Of a stretch of 41,073 nt of DNA, positions 15,701 through 23,793 are shown one piece after another. The first letter of the stretch is position 1. Each line of letters begins with the position of its first letter. The notes beneath the pieces are model-generated. The model was not told the DNA's origin, ran no database searches, and saw nothing but the letters and a program-made list of their open reading frames with translations. A program made the translations under genes and the position numbers. The stretch is from Methanolacinia paynteri (GTDB lineage Archaea > Halobacteriota > Methanomicrobia > Methanomicrobiales > Methanomicrobiaceae), in NCBI RefSeq assembly GCF_000784355.1, contig NZ_AXDV01000012.1, forward strand, positions 1 through 41,073, given 5' to 3'.

Positions 15701-15745
15701 CTCTGCCTGTGCCGGGTTGGGTTCAAATCTGTTTCCGTTCGTCAT
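12740..15745 (-). CDS. UvrD/Rep-type helicase fused to Fe-S PD-(D/E)XK nuclease
   Basis: A 1001-residue helicase-nuclease. The helicase part (1-~690) has all superfamily 1A motifs: Walker A AGPGSGKT (27-34), DEFQD (~237-241), GDDDQSIYRFRGA (~263-275), EENYRNP, the MTVHQSKGKEF motif V and LLYVAMTRAKEKL motif VI. The C-terminal part (~763-1001) is a RecB/Cas4-like nuclease with GYIDRL (Asp892), VVDYKTSK (Asp906, Lys908) and QLNLY (924-928). Four cysteines, C779 and C990-C993-C999, match the iron-sulfur staple of AddB-type nucleases. It likely unwinds and cuts DNA ends during double-strand break processing, doing in one chain what AddAB does in two. No RecB/AddB partner gene is near. Confidence 0.93.
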   Translation of the reverse strand: MTNGNRFEPNPAQAEAINGCGIQLVLAGPGSGKTRVITEKILHMIRDDGAKPEEILALTFSDKAAAEMAERLEKETDISRLTIATFHSFCLEVLEDNVLDTGISFNSGLISRTSQLVWGMKNIDNFGFGAVEIGNNGPSVIESIIDGISRFRDELISAEDIEEYLEGKKEQELSADEEIYLAKLSDLLKVYREYENYKRREGLLDFDDMIHETVRLFRSKPDIRRQYGNRFRYILVDEFQDTNYAQLELVKLLASDNLCIVGDDDQSIYRFRGACDGNVDEFSGHFEDHKKVVLEENYRNPGKILRVARRLMECADGSCTKNLKAKSGEGDQVIVAECSTENTEAGYVADEIESLMGEGFLPGEIAILCRKRSEGGKYREVLAGRNIPCDFTGDAAFFTIPVIKDAVSYLKAIANPGESGIPLNRMMRQAGVSETAILEINTGAKQIRREGGKGDCVLEAMKKCGPENDPDTIVIREIAENVEQLSSARHKKTLPALVREIILRTGRLYSKDREGVAALNSLYEIALEFSRINPAGEIDDLLDHLSLLRDISGDFELSEGGGAGVRIMTVHQSKGKEFSAVFVTDLSERRFPLNYRSKPFHVPTDLSKSIKAGEDEKELYRQEERRLLYVAMTRAKEKLYLTRAIRYGENKRDSKPSEFLNEIDYLNNPDIMVVSIEGGNQERGVVIATEEGDPFSEENKLMKEAVAAIADKRYRSAVQKILALEYIRNLDDGKEFDNRAFLDIPFEVPEGSRRKPEPLIIPGDGTILSASALKLYEDCPLRFKFKNILKIPTEPKTYLSLGTTAHSIIERLTKMKMEGTCPTMEKAEDLLERSWSPDAYSSRKHEEEDKKRLICHLANYLEWEANNPNTPLETEFEFEIPVCGTPFKGYIDRLERTESGGYAVVDYKTSKTPMSKNDAKKDIQLNLYALCVKDKTGILPEKVSLFYLGSGKMVDYVPDYESISAFLENAESIIDRIFAGDFEPNDSHNCSNCDYRILCGE

Positions 15746-15898
15746 GCAATGCGCCGGTCCGGTTTGATATCGTAGATTATGCGGCAGAAGGAATTATCAT
15801 TTGCCTTCCGGAGATCCAGTACGTTCGCAGCGGCTATATTATCTAAATAGATTATTGCGGGTGGTTTTATCCGCCTGGTCTGTGCAGTATCTCCGCAG

Positions 15899-16591
15899 AT
15901 GAGAATACATTCCCTTCTTCACGAACCTTTCGAGGATACGGGTTATATCCGTATCTGGGCGGAGGAGAAAGGCCACCCGTTCTCCGAGACCCTGCTTTAT
16001 GCCGGAGAACCCTTTCCAGATACCGACGATTTCGATCTTCTCGTGATAATGGGAGGAACGATGAACATATACGAGGAGGATAAGTTCCCGTGGCTTTCAG
16101 GTGAGAAAGAGTTCATCAGAGCTGCAATCGATTCAGGAAAGAAGGTGCTCGGGATCTGCCTCGGCGGCCAGCTCATTGCCGATGTTCTCGGTGCTCCTGT
16201 CAGGAAGAACAAATATCCCGAGGTTGGATGGTTTTCCGTTGAAAAAACCGCCGATGCGGAAATGATTCCACTCTGCCGGGGAATCCCTTACAGCTTTACA
16301 GTCTTCCAGTGGCACGGGGATACGTTCGGTATCCCGGATGATGCCGTAAACCTCTTCAGAAGCACCGCCTGCGAGAACCAGGGATTTTTGTACAGGGGGC
16401 GTGTTATCGGGCTCCAGTTCCATCCCGAGATGACGGAGGAGAACCTGAAGAGCCTGACGCAAAACTGTTATGACGAACTGAAAGGCGACAGGCGTTTCAT
16501 TCAGCCTCTTGCGGAGATTCTTAAAGGATCGAATATTCGTTCTGCCAACGTGGTGATGGTTTTGATTCTTAAGTATTTTGAGGATCTTTGA
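15899..16591 (+). CDS. Class I glutamine amidotransferase (GMP synthase-like)
   Basis: A 230-residue class I glutamine amidotransferase domain protein, which releases ammonia from glutamine. The catalytic triad is visible: nucleophile Cys87 in GICLGGQ (85-91), and His175 with Glu177 in LQFHPEM (172-178). The oxyanion region is VIMGGTMNIYEE (49-60). It has no synthetase domain, so it belongs to the stand-alone GMP synthase-like group (YfeJ-type), some of which cleave gamma-glutamyl compounds. The substrate is not known. The gene is divergent from the helicase gene, with a TATA-like ATTATCTAAATAGATT stretch at 15838-15853, about 50 bases upstream. Confidence 0.88.
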   Translation: MRIHSLLHEPFEDTGYIRIWAEEKGHPFSETLLYAGEPFPDTDDFDLLVIMGGTMNIYEEDKFPWLSGEKEFIRAAIDSGKKVLGICLGGQLIADVLGAPVRKNKYPEVGWFSVEKTADAEMIPLCRGIPYSFTVFQWHGDTFGIPDDAVNLFRSTACENQGFLYRGRVIGLQFHPEMTEENLKSLTQNCYDELKGDRRFIQPLAEILKGSNIRSANVVMVLILKYFEDL

Positions 16592-16736
16592 CTGAACAAA
16601 TTCTGAATATGGGTTTGATGAAATATAACACAATCCCTTTATTTTATTCTGCAAACCCTGTCTAATCAGCTAAGTTTAACTGAATCCTCATTTCTGCCGC
16701 AAAAAGAATAAATAGAATGCTTTATTAAAACGCCAT

Positions 16737-16777
16737 CGGGAGAATCAGATTAATTATTTGGGTGTTCGGTTCTCCCG
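16737..16777 (+). other. Stem-loop in the leader of the APC transporter gene
   Basis: CGGGAGAA (16737-16744) pairs perfectly with TTCTCCCG (16770-16777) around a 25-base AT-rich loop. It lies between a TATA-like AATAAATAG (16706-16714) and the ATG at 16814, so it may be in the 5' untranslated region. The ribosome site GAGGTGAT (16803-16810) is outside the stem. A regulatory role is possible but unproven. Confidence 0.4.
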
Positions 16778-16813
16778 TGTGGTATCAGAGGTAATTATAT
16801 TTGAGGTGATGAT

Positions 16814-18244
16814 ATGACTGAATCGAAAAAATCAGAGCGGCAGGTACTGGGTCTGTTTACCCTGTCCATGATCGGAGTTGCCGCAGTATTGTCTCTTAGA
16901 AATATTCCTTCCGTTGCCGAGGAGGGTTTTGGGTCGGTCTTCTATTGGATTCTCGGTGCAATTATTGTCTTTCTTCCAGTGGCGTTCGTGTCGGCCGAGC
17001 TTGCGACGGGATGGCCGCAGGCCGGTGGTTTGTATATATGGGTGAAGGAAGCCTTCGGGGATCGCTGGGGATTTGTAACGAGCTGGTTCTACTGGATTGC
17101 CAATGTCGTATGGTTCCCGACGATCCTTGCGTTTACCGCCGCGACGATCGCGTATATCTTCAATCCCGCCCTTGCCAGCAACGGTTTTTATACGATGTCC
17201 GTAATCCTGGTTGTATTCTGGGCATTTACCATCGTCAACTTCTTCGGCATGAAGATCTCAGGATGGGTCAGTACGATCGGTGTGATCCTCGGAACCCTGA
17301 TCCCCGGCGCCATACTGATAATCATGGGCCTGTGGTGGGTGGCGTCAGGGAATCCTTTGGAGATTGCCCTTACCGGAAAGTCTGCAATTCCCGATTTCTC
17401 CAGCATTAACAACGTGGTCTTTCTGGTCGGGGTTTCCCTGTCATATGTGGGGCTTGAACTCTCATCGATCCACGCCCGGGAGGTGAAAGATCCCAACAGA
17501 AATTACCCGAAGTCTATCTTCATTGCAGTGATCCTGATCCTGCTTATCTACATTATCGCCACGATTGCAGTCGCTGTCGTGGTCCCACAGAGCGAGATAA
17601 GCCTGGTTGCCGGTCTCATGCAGGCGTTTGAGGCGTTCTTTAAGCCGTTCAATATGTCGTGGATTGTTCCGCTCATCGCAACTCTTACTGCTATCGGTGC
17701 ATTTGCCCTGATCAACACCTGGGTCATCGGTCCTGCGAAGGCGTTCATGGTGACCGCACGGAACGGGGATCTCCCTCCGGTACTTCAGAAGGTAAACGGG
17801 AATTATGCCCCTGTTTCGATACTGATTCTTCAGGCGATAGTGGGATCTCTTCTTGCGTTTCTCTTCGTGCTTATGCCGAACGTGAATGCGTCTTACTGGA
17901 TCATTACGGCCCTTACGTCGCAATTGTATACGATTATCTATATCCTGATGTTCGCGGCGGCGATCCGCCTCCGGTACTCCCGTCCCGACGTGGAGCGCCC
18001 TTACAGGGTTCCGGGCGGAATTGCCGGAATGTGGATTGTCGCGGGGATCGGCCTTGTAGGGTCTCTGTTGATCCTGATCGTCGGGTTTTTCCCGCCATCG
18101 CAGATCACGACAGGAAGCCTGATGTTTTACGAAGCGTTCCTTTTCGGCGGTATTATTCTCTTTACGCTGATCCCCTTCGTCATATATCATTTCAGGAAAC
18201 CTGAATGGAAGCCTGAGAAGGATATCTTCCTGGACGAAGACTAA
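16814..18244 (+). CDS. APC-superfamily transporter, glutamate:GABA antiporter-like
   Basis: A 476-residue amino acid transporter with 12 predicted membrane helices. The N terminus LGLFTLSMIGVAAVLSLRNI (13-32) and the segment ELATGWPQAGGLYIWVKEAFG (62-82) are typical of the glutamate:GABA antiporter (GadC/YjeM) branch of the APC superfamily. SLSYVGLELSSIHAREVKDPNRNYPKS near 208-234 is the helix 6 region. The ribosome site is GAGGTGAT 6 bases before ATG. The amino acid carried is unknown. A run of eight T follows the stop directly, so transcription should end before the next transporter gene. Confidence 0.9.
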   Translation: MTESKKSERQVLGLFTLSMIGVAAVLSLRNIPSVAEEGFGSVFYWILGAIIVFLPVAFVSAELATGWPQAGGLYIWVKEAFGDRWGFVTSWFYWIANVVWFPTILAFTAATIAYIFNPALASNGFYTMSVILVVFWAFTIVNFFGMKISGWVSTIGVILGTLIPGAILIIMGLWWVASGNPLEIALTGKSAIPDFSSINNVVFLVGVSLSYVGLELSSIHAREVKDPNRNYPKSIFIAVILILLIYIIATIAVAVVVPQSEISLVAGLMQAFEAFFKPFNMSWIVPLIATLTAIGAFALINTWVIGPAKAFMVTARNGDLPPVLQKVNGNYAPVSILILQAIVGSLLAFLFVLMPNVNASYWIITALTSQLYTIIYILMFAAAIRLRYSRPDVERPYRVPGGIAGMWIVAGIGLVGSLLILIVGFFPPSQITTGSLMFYEAFLFGGIILFTLIPFVIYHFRKPEWKPEKDIFLDED

Positions 18245-18248
18245 ACTC

Positions 18249-18256
18249 TTTTTTTT
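18249..18256 (+). terminator. Oligo-T terminator after APC transporter 1
   Basis: Eight T residues begin five bases after the stop codon, consistent with archaeal intrinsic termination and separate transcription of the two transporter genes. Confidence 0.6.
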
Positions 18257-18375
18257 CCGGGGCGGGTTCTAAACCCGGACAGGTTTATCCTGAGTTGATC
18301 CCGACAGGAAATCCTGATTATCGCGGTTGAAACTATTGAATCTGTCTCATTATGGGATATTCTTAAGAGCGTTCC

Positions 18376-19710
18376 ATGCATCTATCTGGTATGGACGAAG
18401 GGACGACGAGAAGCGGGGGGCTCGGGTTGTTCACCGCAATCGCATTCGCGGTCGGCAATATGGTCGGTGCGGGTGTCTTCGTCCTCAGTGGTCTTGTGGT
18501 GGATGTTGCCGGGCCTTCCGCAGTGGTCTCCTATATCCTCTGCGGAATACTGGTGATGTTCTCCGGCCTGTCTTATGCCGCCCTTGCGAGCATCTACCCC
18601 GAGGACGGCGGAGGTTATCTCTTCGCCCGGAGGATGCTTGGCCCGGTACCGGGTTTCATCGCTGGCTGGGCGATGTATATCAGCCTCACGATTGCAAGCG
18701 CCTTTATCCTGCTGGGTTTCGGGATCTACGCGAATTTGCTCCTGGGAACTTCATTCGATCCAAGGTATTTTGCGCTTGCCGCTCTTGTCCTTCTCTCGTT
18801 TTTGAATATCCACGGTCTTTCGGAAGCGGGAAAACTGGAGGTGGCACTTGTTGTTTCGAAGGTTGCGATCCTCCTCGGACTTATTATCGCGGGCCTTTTT
18901 TATATCAGTGCGAGTGATTTCACCCCGTTCTTCGCCTCCGGTACCGGCGGGGTGATTGACGGAATGACGATGGTCTTTTTTGCCTATATCGGCTTCCAGG
19001 TGGTGGCGCTCATGGGCGGGGAGATCAAGGAGTCGTCAAGGAATGTTCCGCTTGCAACTCTTGCAGCCATAGGGATCGTGGCGGTGATCTACACGGGTGT
19101 TATAGTGGCGCTACTCTCCGCGAATCTTCCCTCATACGGGGAGAAGAGCGTCTTCGATGCGGCCGCGGTTCTTTTCGGGAGCCTGGGAGCCACTCTCGTT
19201 GCACTTGGAGCGGTCTTCTCCACGCTTTCGTCGGCTAACGCGAATGTAATCGGTGCATCCCGGATTACGATGGAGATGGCCTTCGAGAAGCAGCTTCCCT
19301 GTCGGTTCTCCCGCCTGTTGCATGAACAGCCGGTGAATTCGATCATTTTAGATGCTGTCCTCTGCTGTGTGCTGGTGATATACGGGAATCTCTATTTCAT
19401 CGTCAGCCTGACGAACGTAACAACGCTTGTCACGATGGCGCTTGTCAACATCAGCGCCTTCATTCTCGTCAGGAAAGAGCACCTCGTCCCCCCGGAAAAG
19501 ACATATTTCAGGATGCCGCTGGGAGTGCTCATCCCTGCTCTTGGCTTTGTCTCCTGCATCTTCATGCTCGCAACTCTGAATCTGCTGATAATCCTTCTCG
19601 GGCTTGCGATCATCCTCCCCGGCCTTGTCTTCTACTTCGTCGAGGACACTCCGGGAGGAGAGAGGATCAGGAGGGAGATCGGGAGGAGGCTGGGGAGGAA
19701 AGTGAAGTGA
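18376..19710 (+). CDS. APC-superfamily amino acid permease
   Basis: A 444-residue permease with about 12 predicted membrane helices. LGLFTAIAFAVGNMVGAGVFVLSG (17-40) is the conserved helix 1 with the G-(S/A)-G substrate-binding break (GAG), and YPEDGGGYLFARRMLG near 74-89 is the helix 2-3 loop of amino acid permeases. GFQVVALMGGEIKESSRNVPLA near 211-232 is the helix 6 region. The C terminus is short and basic. It belongs to a different branch from the transporter before it, so the pair is not a recent duplication. The ATG at 18391 (sixth codon) is an alternative start. Substrate unknown. Confidence 0.9.
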   Translation: MHLSGMDEGTTRSGGLGLFTAIAFAVGNMVGAGVFVLSGLVVDVAGPSAVVSYILCGILVMFSGLSYAALASIYPEDGGGYLFARRMLGPVPGFIAGWAMYISLTIASAFILLGFGIYANLLLGTSFDPRYFALAALVLLSFLNIHGLSEAGKLEVALVVSKVAILLGLIIAGLFYISASDFTPFFASGTGGVIDGMTMVFFAYIGFQVVALMGGEIKESSRNVPLATLAAIGIVAVIYTGVIVALLSANLPSYGEKSVFDAAAVLFGSLGATLVALGAVFSTLSSANANVIGASRITMEMAFEKQLPCRFSRLLHEQPVNSIILDAVLCCVLVIYGNLYFIVSLTNVTTLVTMALVNISAFILVRKEHLVPPEKTYFRMPLGVLIPALGFVSCIFMLATLNLLIILLGLAIILPGLVFYFVEDTPGGERIRREIGRRLGRKVK

Positions 19711-19969
19711 TTTTGTTTCTGGATTGGGAACATTAAATTAAGCCGAGAGAGTAACTTTTACTCAAATTAAAAATTATAAAATTGTTCTTTGTCGCTTTTC
19801 AGCAGACGCCGCAGGACATCGTCATCGACCCGGTAGGGATGTTGAACTCGTATGTATAAACTGTAGTTACTGCTTGTTTATTAGAGATTTATTGGTTAAT
19901 TCTTTGTGCTTTAATATGATTTTGGTTTAAGGATTTAATTGATATTTCTAGGCAGAAAAGTTTTTTCTA
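19711..19969. other. Intergenic region with a short gene-fragment-like stretch
   Basis: Mostly AT-rich sequence. A GC-richer island at 19802-19859 reads in one frame as QQTPQDIVIDPVGMLNSYV followed by a stop, with no start codon or ribosome site ahead of it. It looks like the remaining 3' end of a lost gene, but it is short enough to be chance. Nothing else is recognised here. Confidence 0.35.
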
Positions 19970-19990
19970 TTGGATATAATATGTGCTAAT

Positions 19991-20704
19991 ATGACTGATA
20001 TCACAAACTTTGATTTGGTTTTTACATTCTTGGGAATTATTATCGGAATGATCGGAACTTATTCAATTTTTTATTTTAGATCATATCTTTCTTATCCTGA
20101 GAAAATTGCAAATATTCAGTATTTCTTTTCTGATGAATATCTAAATAGGAAATTTCCCGTTCCTTTGAAAATAGACGATACTGTTGTCTCTAATCTCAAA
20201 GAAGCGAGATCTTTCGCAAAAAAGAAGATTGTTCCCAATGGGACAGAAATAAATGAAGAAGCTTTAAACCAGTTTATTTCTGCAACTCTTCGATCTGAGT
20301 GGGAAAACAAATTCGCTTATGAATTATCTCTTTCTATTCAGCGAGTTGGGGTTATGGTTCTGGCCGGAGCGATTTCCCTGGAATTTGTTCTTGCTGTTAA
20401 TGGTAGACAAATTGTTAATGATTGGTTAATTTGTTCAGAATTAGTGAAGAAGAAAATCCGTGTTCCAACTATTACAAAAAATGGTGATGGGGATGTTGAT
20501 TTTCAGCGAAGACATGGTGAATGGCTTGCATATGCATCTGCAATTTGGCTTATAAATAATTGGGAGGGTAAGGAAATTGATTTGATTAGAAAACGCCTTG
20601 GTGGCCTTGAAGTCATTAAAAAAAGAGAGGAGGATTTAAGGAATGCTGAAAAAGACATGATTCACAGAACAACAAAAAGATCTATTAAAAGATTATTAAA
20701 ATAA
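19991..20704 (+). CDS. Membrane-anchored protein of unknown function
   Basis: A protein of 237 residues from this ATG, or 244 if an in-frame TTG at 19970 is used. One N-terminal membrane helix is clear (LVFTFLGIIIGMIGTYSIFYF). The rest is a cytoplasmic helical domain with QFISATLRSEWENKFAYE, a hydrophobic patch VGVMVLAGAISLEFVLAV that is probably buried, EWLAYASAIWLINNW and a very basic end KRSIKRLLK. I do not recognise the family; it resembles membrane-anchored DUF4760-like proteins only in general layout. The gene is strongly AT-rich and stands alone 0.2 kb from a tRNA-Thr gene, features that fit horizontal acquisition. Confidence 0.65.
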   Translation: MTDITNFDLVFTFLGIIIGMIGTYSIFYFRSYLSYPEKIANIQYFFSDEYLNRKFPVPLKIDDTVVSNLKEARSFAKKKIVPNGTEINEEALNQFISATLRSEWENKFAYELSLSIQRVGVMVLAGAISLEFVLAVNGRQIVNDWLICSELVKKKIRVPTITKNGDGDVDFQRRHGEWLAYASAIWLINNWEGKEIDLIRKRLGGLEVIKKREEDLRNAEKDMIHRTTKRSIKRLLK

Positions 20705-20915
20705 AAATTTGTTTCTCTTCGCGGGACACATTTATTCCGGGAATTGAATTCAAATTATTAAAATAATCTTTCTCATTCAAATTTTTTATCTCGGTCTTAA
20801 ATGAGGCAGAAATCACAAAGTGTGGACAATTTTTTTTATTAGTAATAATTCAATATTTATCCTGTGAAAATATTTTAGATTCCAAGTAATATCGGAAGTA
20901 AGATCTCAAAAAAAA

Positions 20916-20988
20916 AGCCTCAGCCGAGATTTGAACTCGGGACCTGCTGATTACAAGTCAGCCGCTCTGCCAACTGAGCCACTGAGGC
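20916..20988 (-). tRNA. tRNA-Thr (UGU)
   Basis: A 73-base cloverleaf on the minus strand. The acceptor stem is GCCTCAG with CTGAGGC, the anticodon stem GCTGA/TCAGC with loop CTTGTAA gives anticodon TGT, and the T arm is CCGAG-TTCAAAT-CTCGG. The discriminator is U and CCA is not encoded. A run of nine T (minus strand, 20908-20916) follows immediately and should terminate transcription. Confidence 0.95.
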
Positions 20989-21131
20989 GCACTAACAATT
21001 TTAGTTCTCAAAGATTAAAAAAGGTGGCGATTGGTTTCCGGTCTTTCGCCGGTTTCGTCCTTTGGCCCAAACCCAATTCTTAATCAGAGAATAGCCACAA
21101 AACCTGATCACAACAATCCGGATGTTTAAAT

Positions 21132-22367
21132 ATGGGTCGCCTGAACGTGGATATAGGAGGAAGCCCGGGGAGGGACTGCCGCGGATTCTGTAGTTTCTGT
21201 TATTTCAAGCGGCTGAAGAAGGAGGATGACCCAGAGCCGTTCGGGTGCAAATACTGTCTCCCGTTCTCGAAAGGGTGCGAGTACTGCACCAACGGCGTCC
21301 GCGAGAAGTATGAGGGATTCAAGGACCTAAAAGAGGTCGCCGACAGCGTCCTCGCCGATCTCCAGATAATGGACGGCGATCTCACCGGAATTACGATCAG
21401 CGGCGGAGGCGATCCCTCCTGCTACCCCGAGTTCCGGGATCTGATGGAAATCCTCGGAAGCATGGAGGTCCCGATCCACATCGGTTATACCAGTGGGAAG
21501 GGCTTCGACGATCCCGACCTCGCCGAATTCATGATCGAAAACGGCCTCTCCGAGATATCATATACGATATTCGCAAGCGACCCGGCACTCCGGGCGAAGT
21601 ACATGGGCGACCCCACTCCCGAGGTCTCACTTGAAATCTTCAAACGACTCTGCAAAAAGATCGACGTCTACGCGGCGGCCGTAATTCTCAGGGGCGTAAA
21701 CGACGGCGAAGTACTCGAAGAGACCTGCCGGTGGGTCGAAGAGTGCGGTGCGAAGGGAATCATCCTCATGAGATTCGCGAACCGCACCGACCAGGGACTA
21801 ATCCTCGGAAACGCCCCGGTAATCGACGGCCAGATGCTTCATACCGTCCGTGAATTCTCTGATATTGTCTCTGACCTGAACTCGAAGTTCAAAATGAAGA
21901 TCAGCGGAACACCGCTCGGCGACCCCTCCATCGGCTCGCCCTTTGCAATCATAAAAGAACCCGACCTCCTCGAAAAACTCCCGAGAGTAGAGAAGAAGGC
22001 GACAATCATCACCGGCTCAATCGCCGCCCGCCCGATACAGCAGGTGCTCGATGCCTGTGGAAACGAGACCTGGGTCTACGGAACCGAGAAGGAGATCGCC
22101 TGCCTTATTACAATCGACGACCTTAAATCCGTCGATCTCTCGAAGATCGAAGAGACCGTAATCATCCCCGGAAGGTGCTTCGTGCATGAAAAAGAAGCCG
22201 AAGAAGTCCTCTCCGCGGACGGTGTTCAGCGACGGATCGTAAGAGGCCCCGAGATGCTCACAGCCGATGCGGAGACCAGCATGGGAATGGATAAAAACGG
22301 AGTTTTGGAGATGGAGATGGAAGGATTCGCCGACCTAATCCGGCTCATCAATATGTACGGAAAGTAG
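21132..22367 (+). CDS. mmp10: Methanogenesis marker protein 10, radical SAM arginine methyltransferase of McrA
   Basis: A 411-residue radical SAM protein. The cluster-binding motif is C16-x3-C20-x2-C23 in RDCRGFCSFCYFK, the Mmp10 hallmark. Further cysteines in FGCKYCLPFSKGCEYC (about 37-52) are also typical of this family. Mmp10 uses S-adenosylmethionine and a corrinoid to place the 5-C-methyl-arginine in the active-site region of McrA, the methyl-coenzyme M reductase subunit; this is established for the methanogen enzyme. The protein shows ISGGGDPSCYPEF near 93-105 for SAM binding. It is a strong sign that the host is a methanogen. The gene is monocistronic; a seven-T run follows the stop. 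The mcr genes are not in the window. Confidence 0.93.
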   Translation: MGRLNVDIGGSPGRDCRGFCSFCYFKRLKKEDDPEPFGCKYCLPFSKGCEYCTNGVREKYEGFKDLKEVADSVLADLQIMDGDLTGITISGGGDPSCYPEFRDLMEILGSMEVPIHIGYTSGKGFDDPDLAEFMIENGLSEISYTIFASDPALRAKYMGDPTPEVSLEIFKRLCKKIDVYAAAVILRGVNDGEVLEETCRWVEECGAKGIILMRFANRTDQGLILGNAPVIDGQMLHTVREFSDIVSDLNSKFKMKISGTPLGDPSIGSPFAIIKEPDLLEKLPRVEKKATIITGSIAARPIQQVLDACGNETWVYGTEKEIACLITIDDLKSVDLSKIEETVIIPGRCFVHEKEAEEVLSADGVQRRIVRGPEMLTADAETSMGMDKNGVLEMEMEGFADLIRLINMYGK

Positions 22368-22372
22368 ATTGC

Positions 22373-22379
22373 TTTTTTT
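22373..22379 (+). terminator. Oligo-T terminator after mmp10
   Basis: Seven T residues lie six bases after the mmp10 stop in the short gap before the convergent glutamate dehydrogenase gene. Confidence 0.55.
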
Positions 22380-22382
22380 ATC

Positions 22383-23678
22383 TTACACCCAGCCCCTTGC
22401 CGTCATCGCATCAACGACCTCTTCAAGTGCTATAGTGTACGCCGCCTTCCTCATCGTAATCGAATTCTTCTTTGAAAATTCCAGCACCTTATGGTAGGCC
22501 CTCGTCATCTTCTCATCCAGGCGGCGGTATATGTAATCCTCCGCCCAGTGGTCCATATTCATGTTCTGGACCATCTCGAAGTACGAGACGATCACCCCTC
22601 CGCCGTTGCAGAGAAGATCCGGGATGATATGAATCCCCTTTTTGTTCATTATCTCTTCCGCGACAGGCGACGTCGGCCCGTTCGCGAACTCCGCAAGGAT
22701 CTTCGCCCTCACTTCATCCGCGTTTTTTTCGGTAATCGCGTTCTCCAGTGCAGCAGGGATGAGGACATCTACATCCAGTTCGAGAAGCTGTGAGTTAGTG
22801 ATATTCTCAGTCCCCGGAAAACCTTTCACCGACCCTGTCTCCTTCTTGTGCTTCATGACTCCCGCAACATCGAGCCCTTCATCCGAGTAGATCCCGCCGC
22901 TGCTGTCCGAGACCGCAACGATCCTGCATCCTGTAAACTCCTTTCCAATAAGTGCGGCATTATACCCTACATTCCCGAAACCCTGGATCGCAACAGAAGG
23001 TGCAGCCTCACCGGTCTCTGCTTTGGATTCGGGTGAATAAGATGTCTCCTTCATCTCCATTCCGATCCCCGTCTCTTTTGCCGCCTCGCGGATACAATAC
23101 CACCCTCCCCGTGCGGTCGAATCGTGCCGCCCCTCCGATCCGCCGAGTGACAGGGGCTTTCCTGTAATCGCACCGAAATGGACGCATCCCGTCTGCCTGA
23201 TATATTCGTCGATCATCCATCCCATCGTCTGTTCGTTCGTATACACATCAGGTGCGGGAATGTCCCTGTCCGGGCCGATGGAACAGTCCAGCGCCTGGAT
23301 ATACGCCCTCGAAAGCCTCTCCAGTTCGCCATTCGACATGGCTTTCGGGTTGCATACGACTCCCCCCTTTGCACCGCCGAGAGGAAGCTCGTGTAGGGCG
23401 CATTTGAGCGTCATAATCGCTGCAAGGCCGCGTATCGTCTCGATCGTCTCGTCAGGGTGATACCTGATCCCTCCTTTCGCAGGCCCGCGGGCATTGTTGT
23501 ACTGGACCCTGAAGCCCTGGAACGTTCGTATGCTTCCGTCGTCCATCCTCACCGGGAGGGAGACGTGGATCTCCTTCATCGGAATCTTAAGAAGCGATTC
23601 CAGGTTGGGAGTCAGATGCGGACCTGTTTCACAGGTGCAGATGTTCTGCTTGACCGATTCGAAGAGGTTCTGCTCCAT
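22383..23678 (-). CDS. gdhA: Glutamate dehydrogenase
   Basis: A 431-residue Glu/Leu/Phe/Val-type dehydrogenase, converting glutamate to 2-oxoglutarate and ammonium, or the reverse, with NAD(P). The substrate domain shows FRVQYNNARGPAKGGIRYHP (about 53-72) and the catalytic-lysine region LPLGGAKGGV. The cofactor domain follows with AIQGFGNVGYNAA, the Rossmann GxGxxG. The length is normal for hexameric GDH. The start was placed at the ATG of MEQNLFES because AGGA lies 9 bases before it; an ATG two codons earlier is only 3 bases from that site. In this organism it likely serves nitrogen assimilation. It is divergent from the corrinoid adenosyltransferase gene. Confidence 0.93.
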   Translation of the reverse strand: MEQNLFESVKQNICTCETGPHLTPNLESLLKIPMKEIHVSLPVRMDDGSIRTFQGFRVQYNNARGPAKGGIRYHPDETIETIRGLAAIMTLKCALHELPLGGAKGGVVCNPKAMSNGELERLSRAYIQALDCSIGPDRDIPAPDVYTNEQTMGWMIDEYIRQTGCVHFGAITGKPLSLGGSEGRHDSTARGGWYCIREAAKETGIGMEMKETSYSPESKAETGEAAPSVAIQGFGNVGYNAALIGKEFTGCRIVAVSDSSGGIYSDEGLDVAGVMKHKKETGSVKGFPGTENITNSQLLELDVDVLIPAALENAITEKNADEVRAKILAEFANGPTSPVAEEIMNKKGIHIIPDLLCNGGGVIVSYFEMVQNMNMDHWAEDYIYRRLDEKMTRAYHKVLEFSKKNSITMRKAAYTIALEEVVDAMTARGWV

Positions 23679-23793
23679 ATTCATCCGTCCTTTTTGGTAA
23701 CTGAGGAGTCGCGGCATGCGGATAAAAATATTCCGTATCAGGACTACAAAGAAACTTATCCTCCGCGACTAAAACCAGTTACATGAGGAAAGG

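Noticed and set aside
17462-18190. A 242-residue open frame opposite the first APC transporter
   Set aside because: Its composition (very high Arg, Asp, Asn, no hydrophobic core) is that of an antisense frame of a membrane protein gene.
19842-20939. Possible attachment-site repeat: TTGAACTCG at 19842-19850 and in the T arm of tRNA-Thr at 20931-20939
   Set aside because: Only nine bases match and no integrase is present; a chance match of this length to some part of a tRNA within 1 kb is quite likely.
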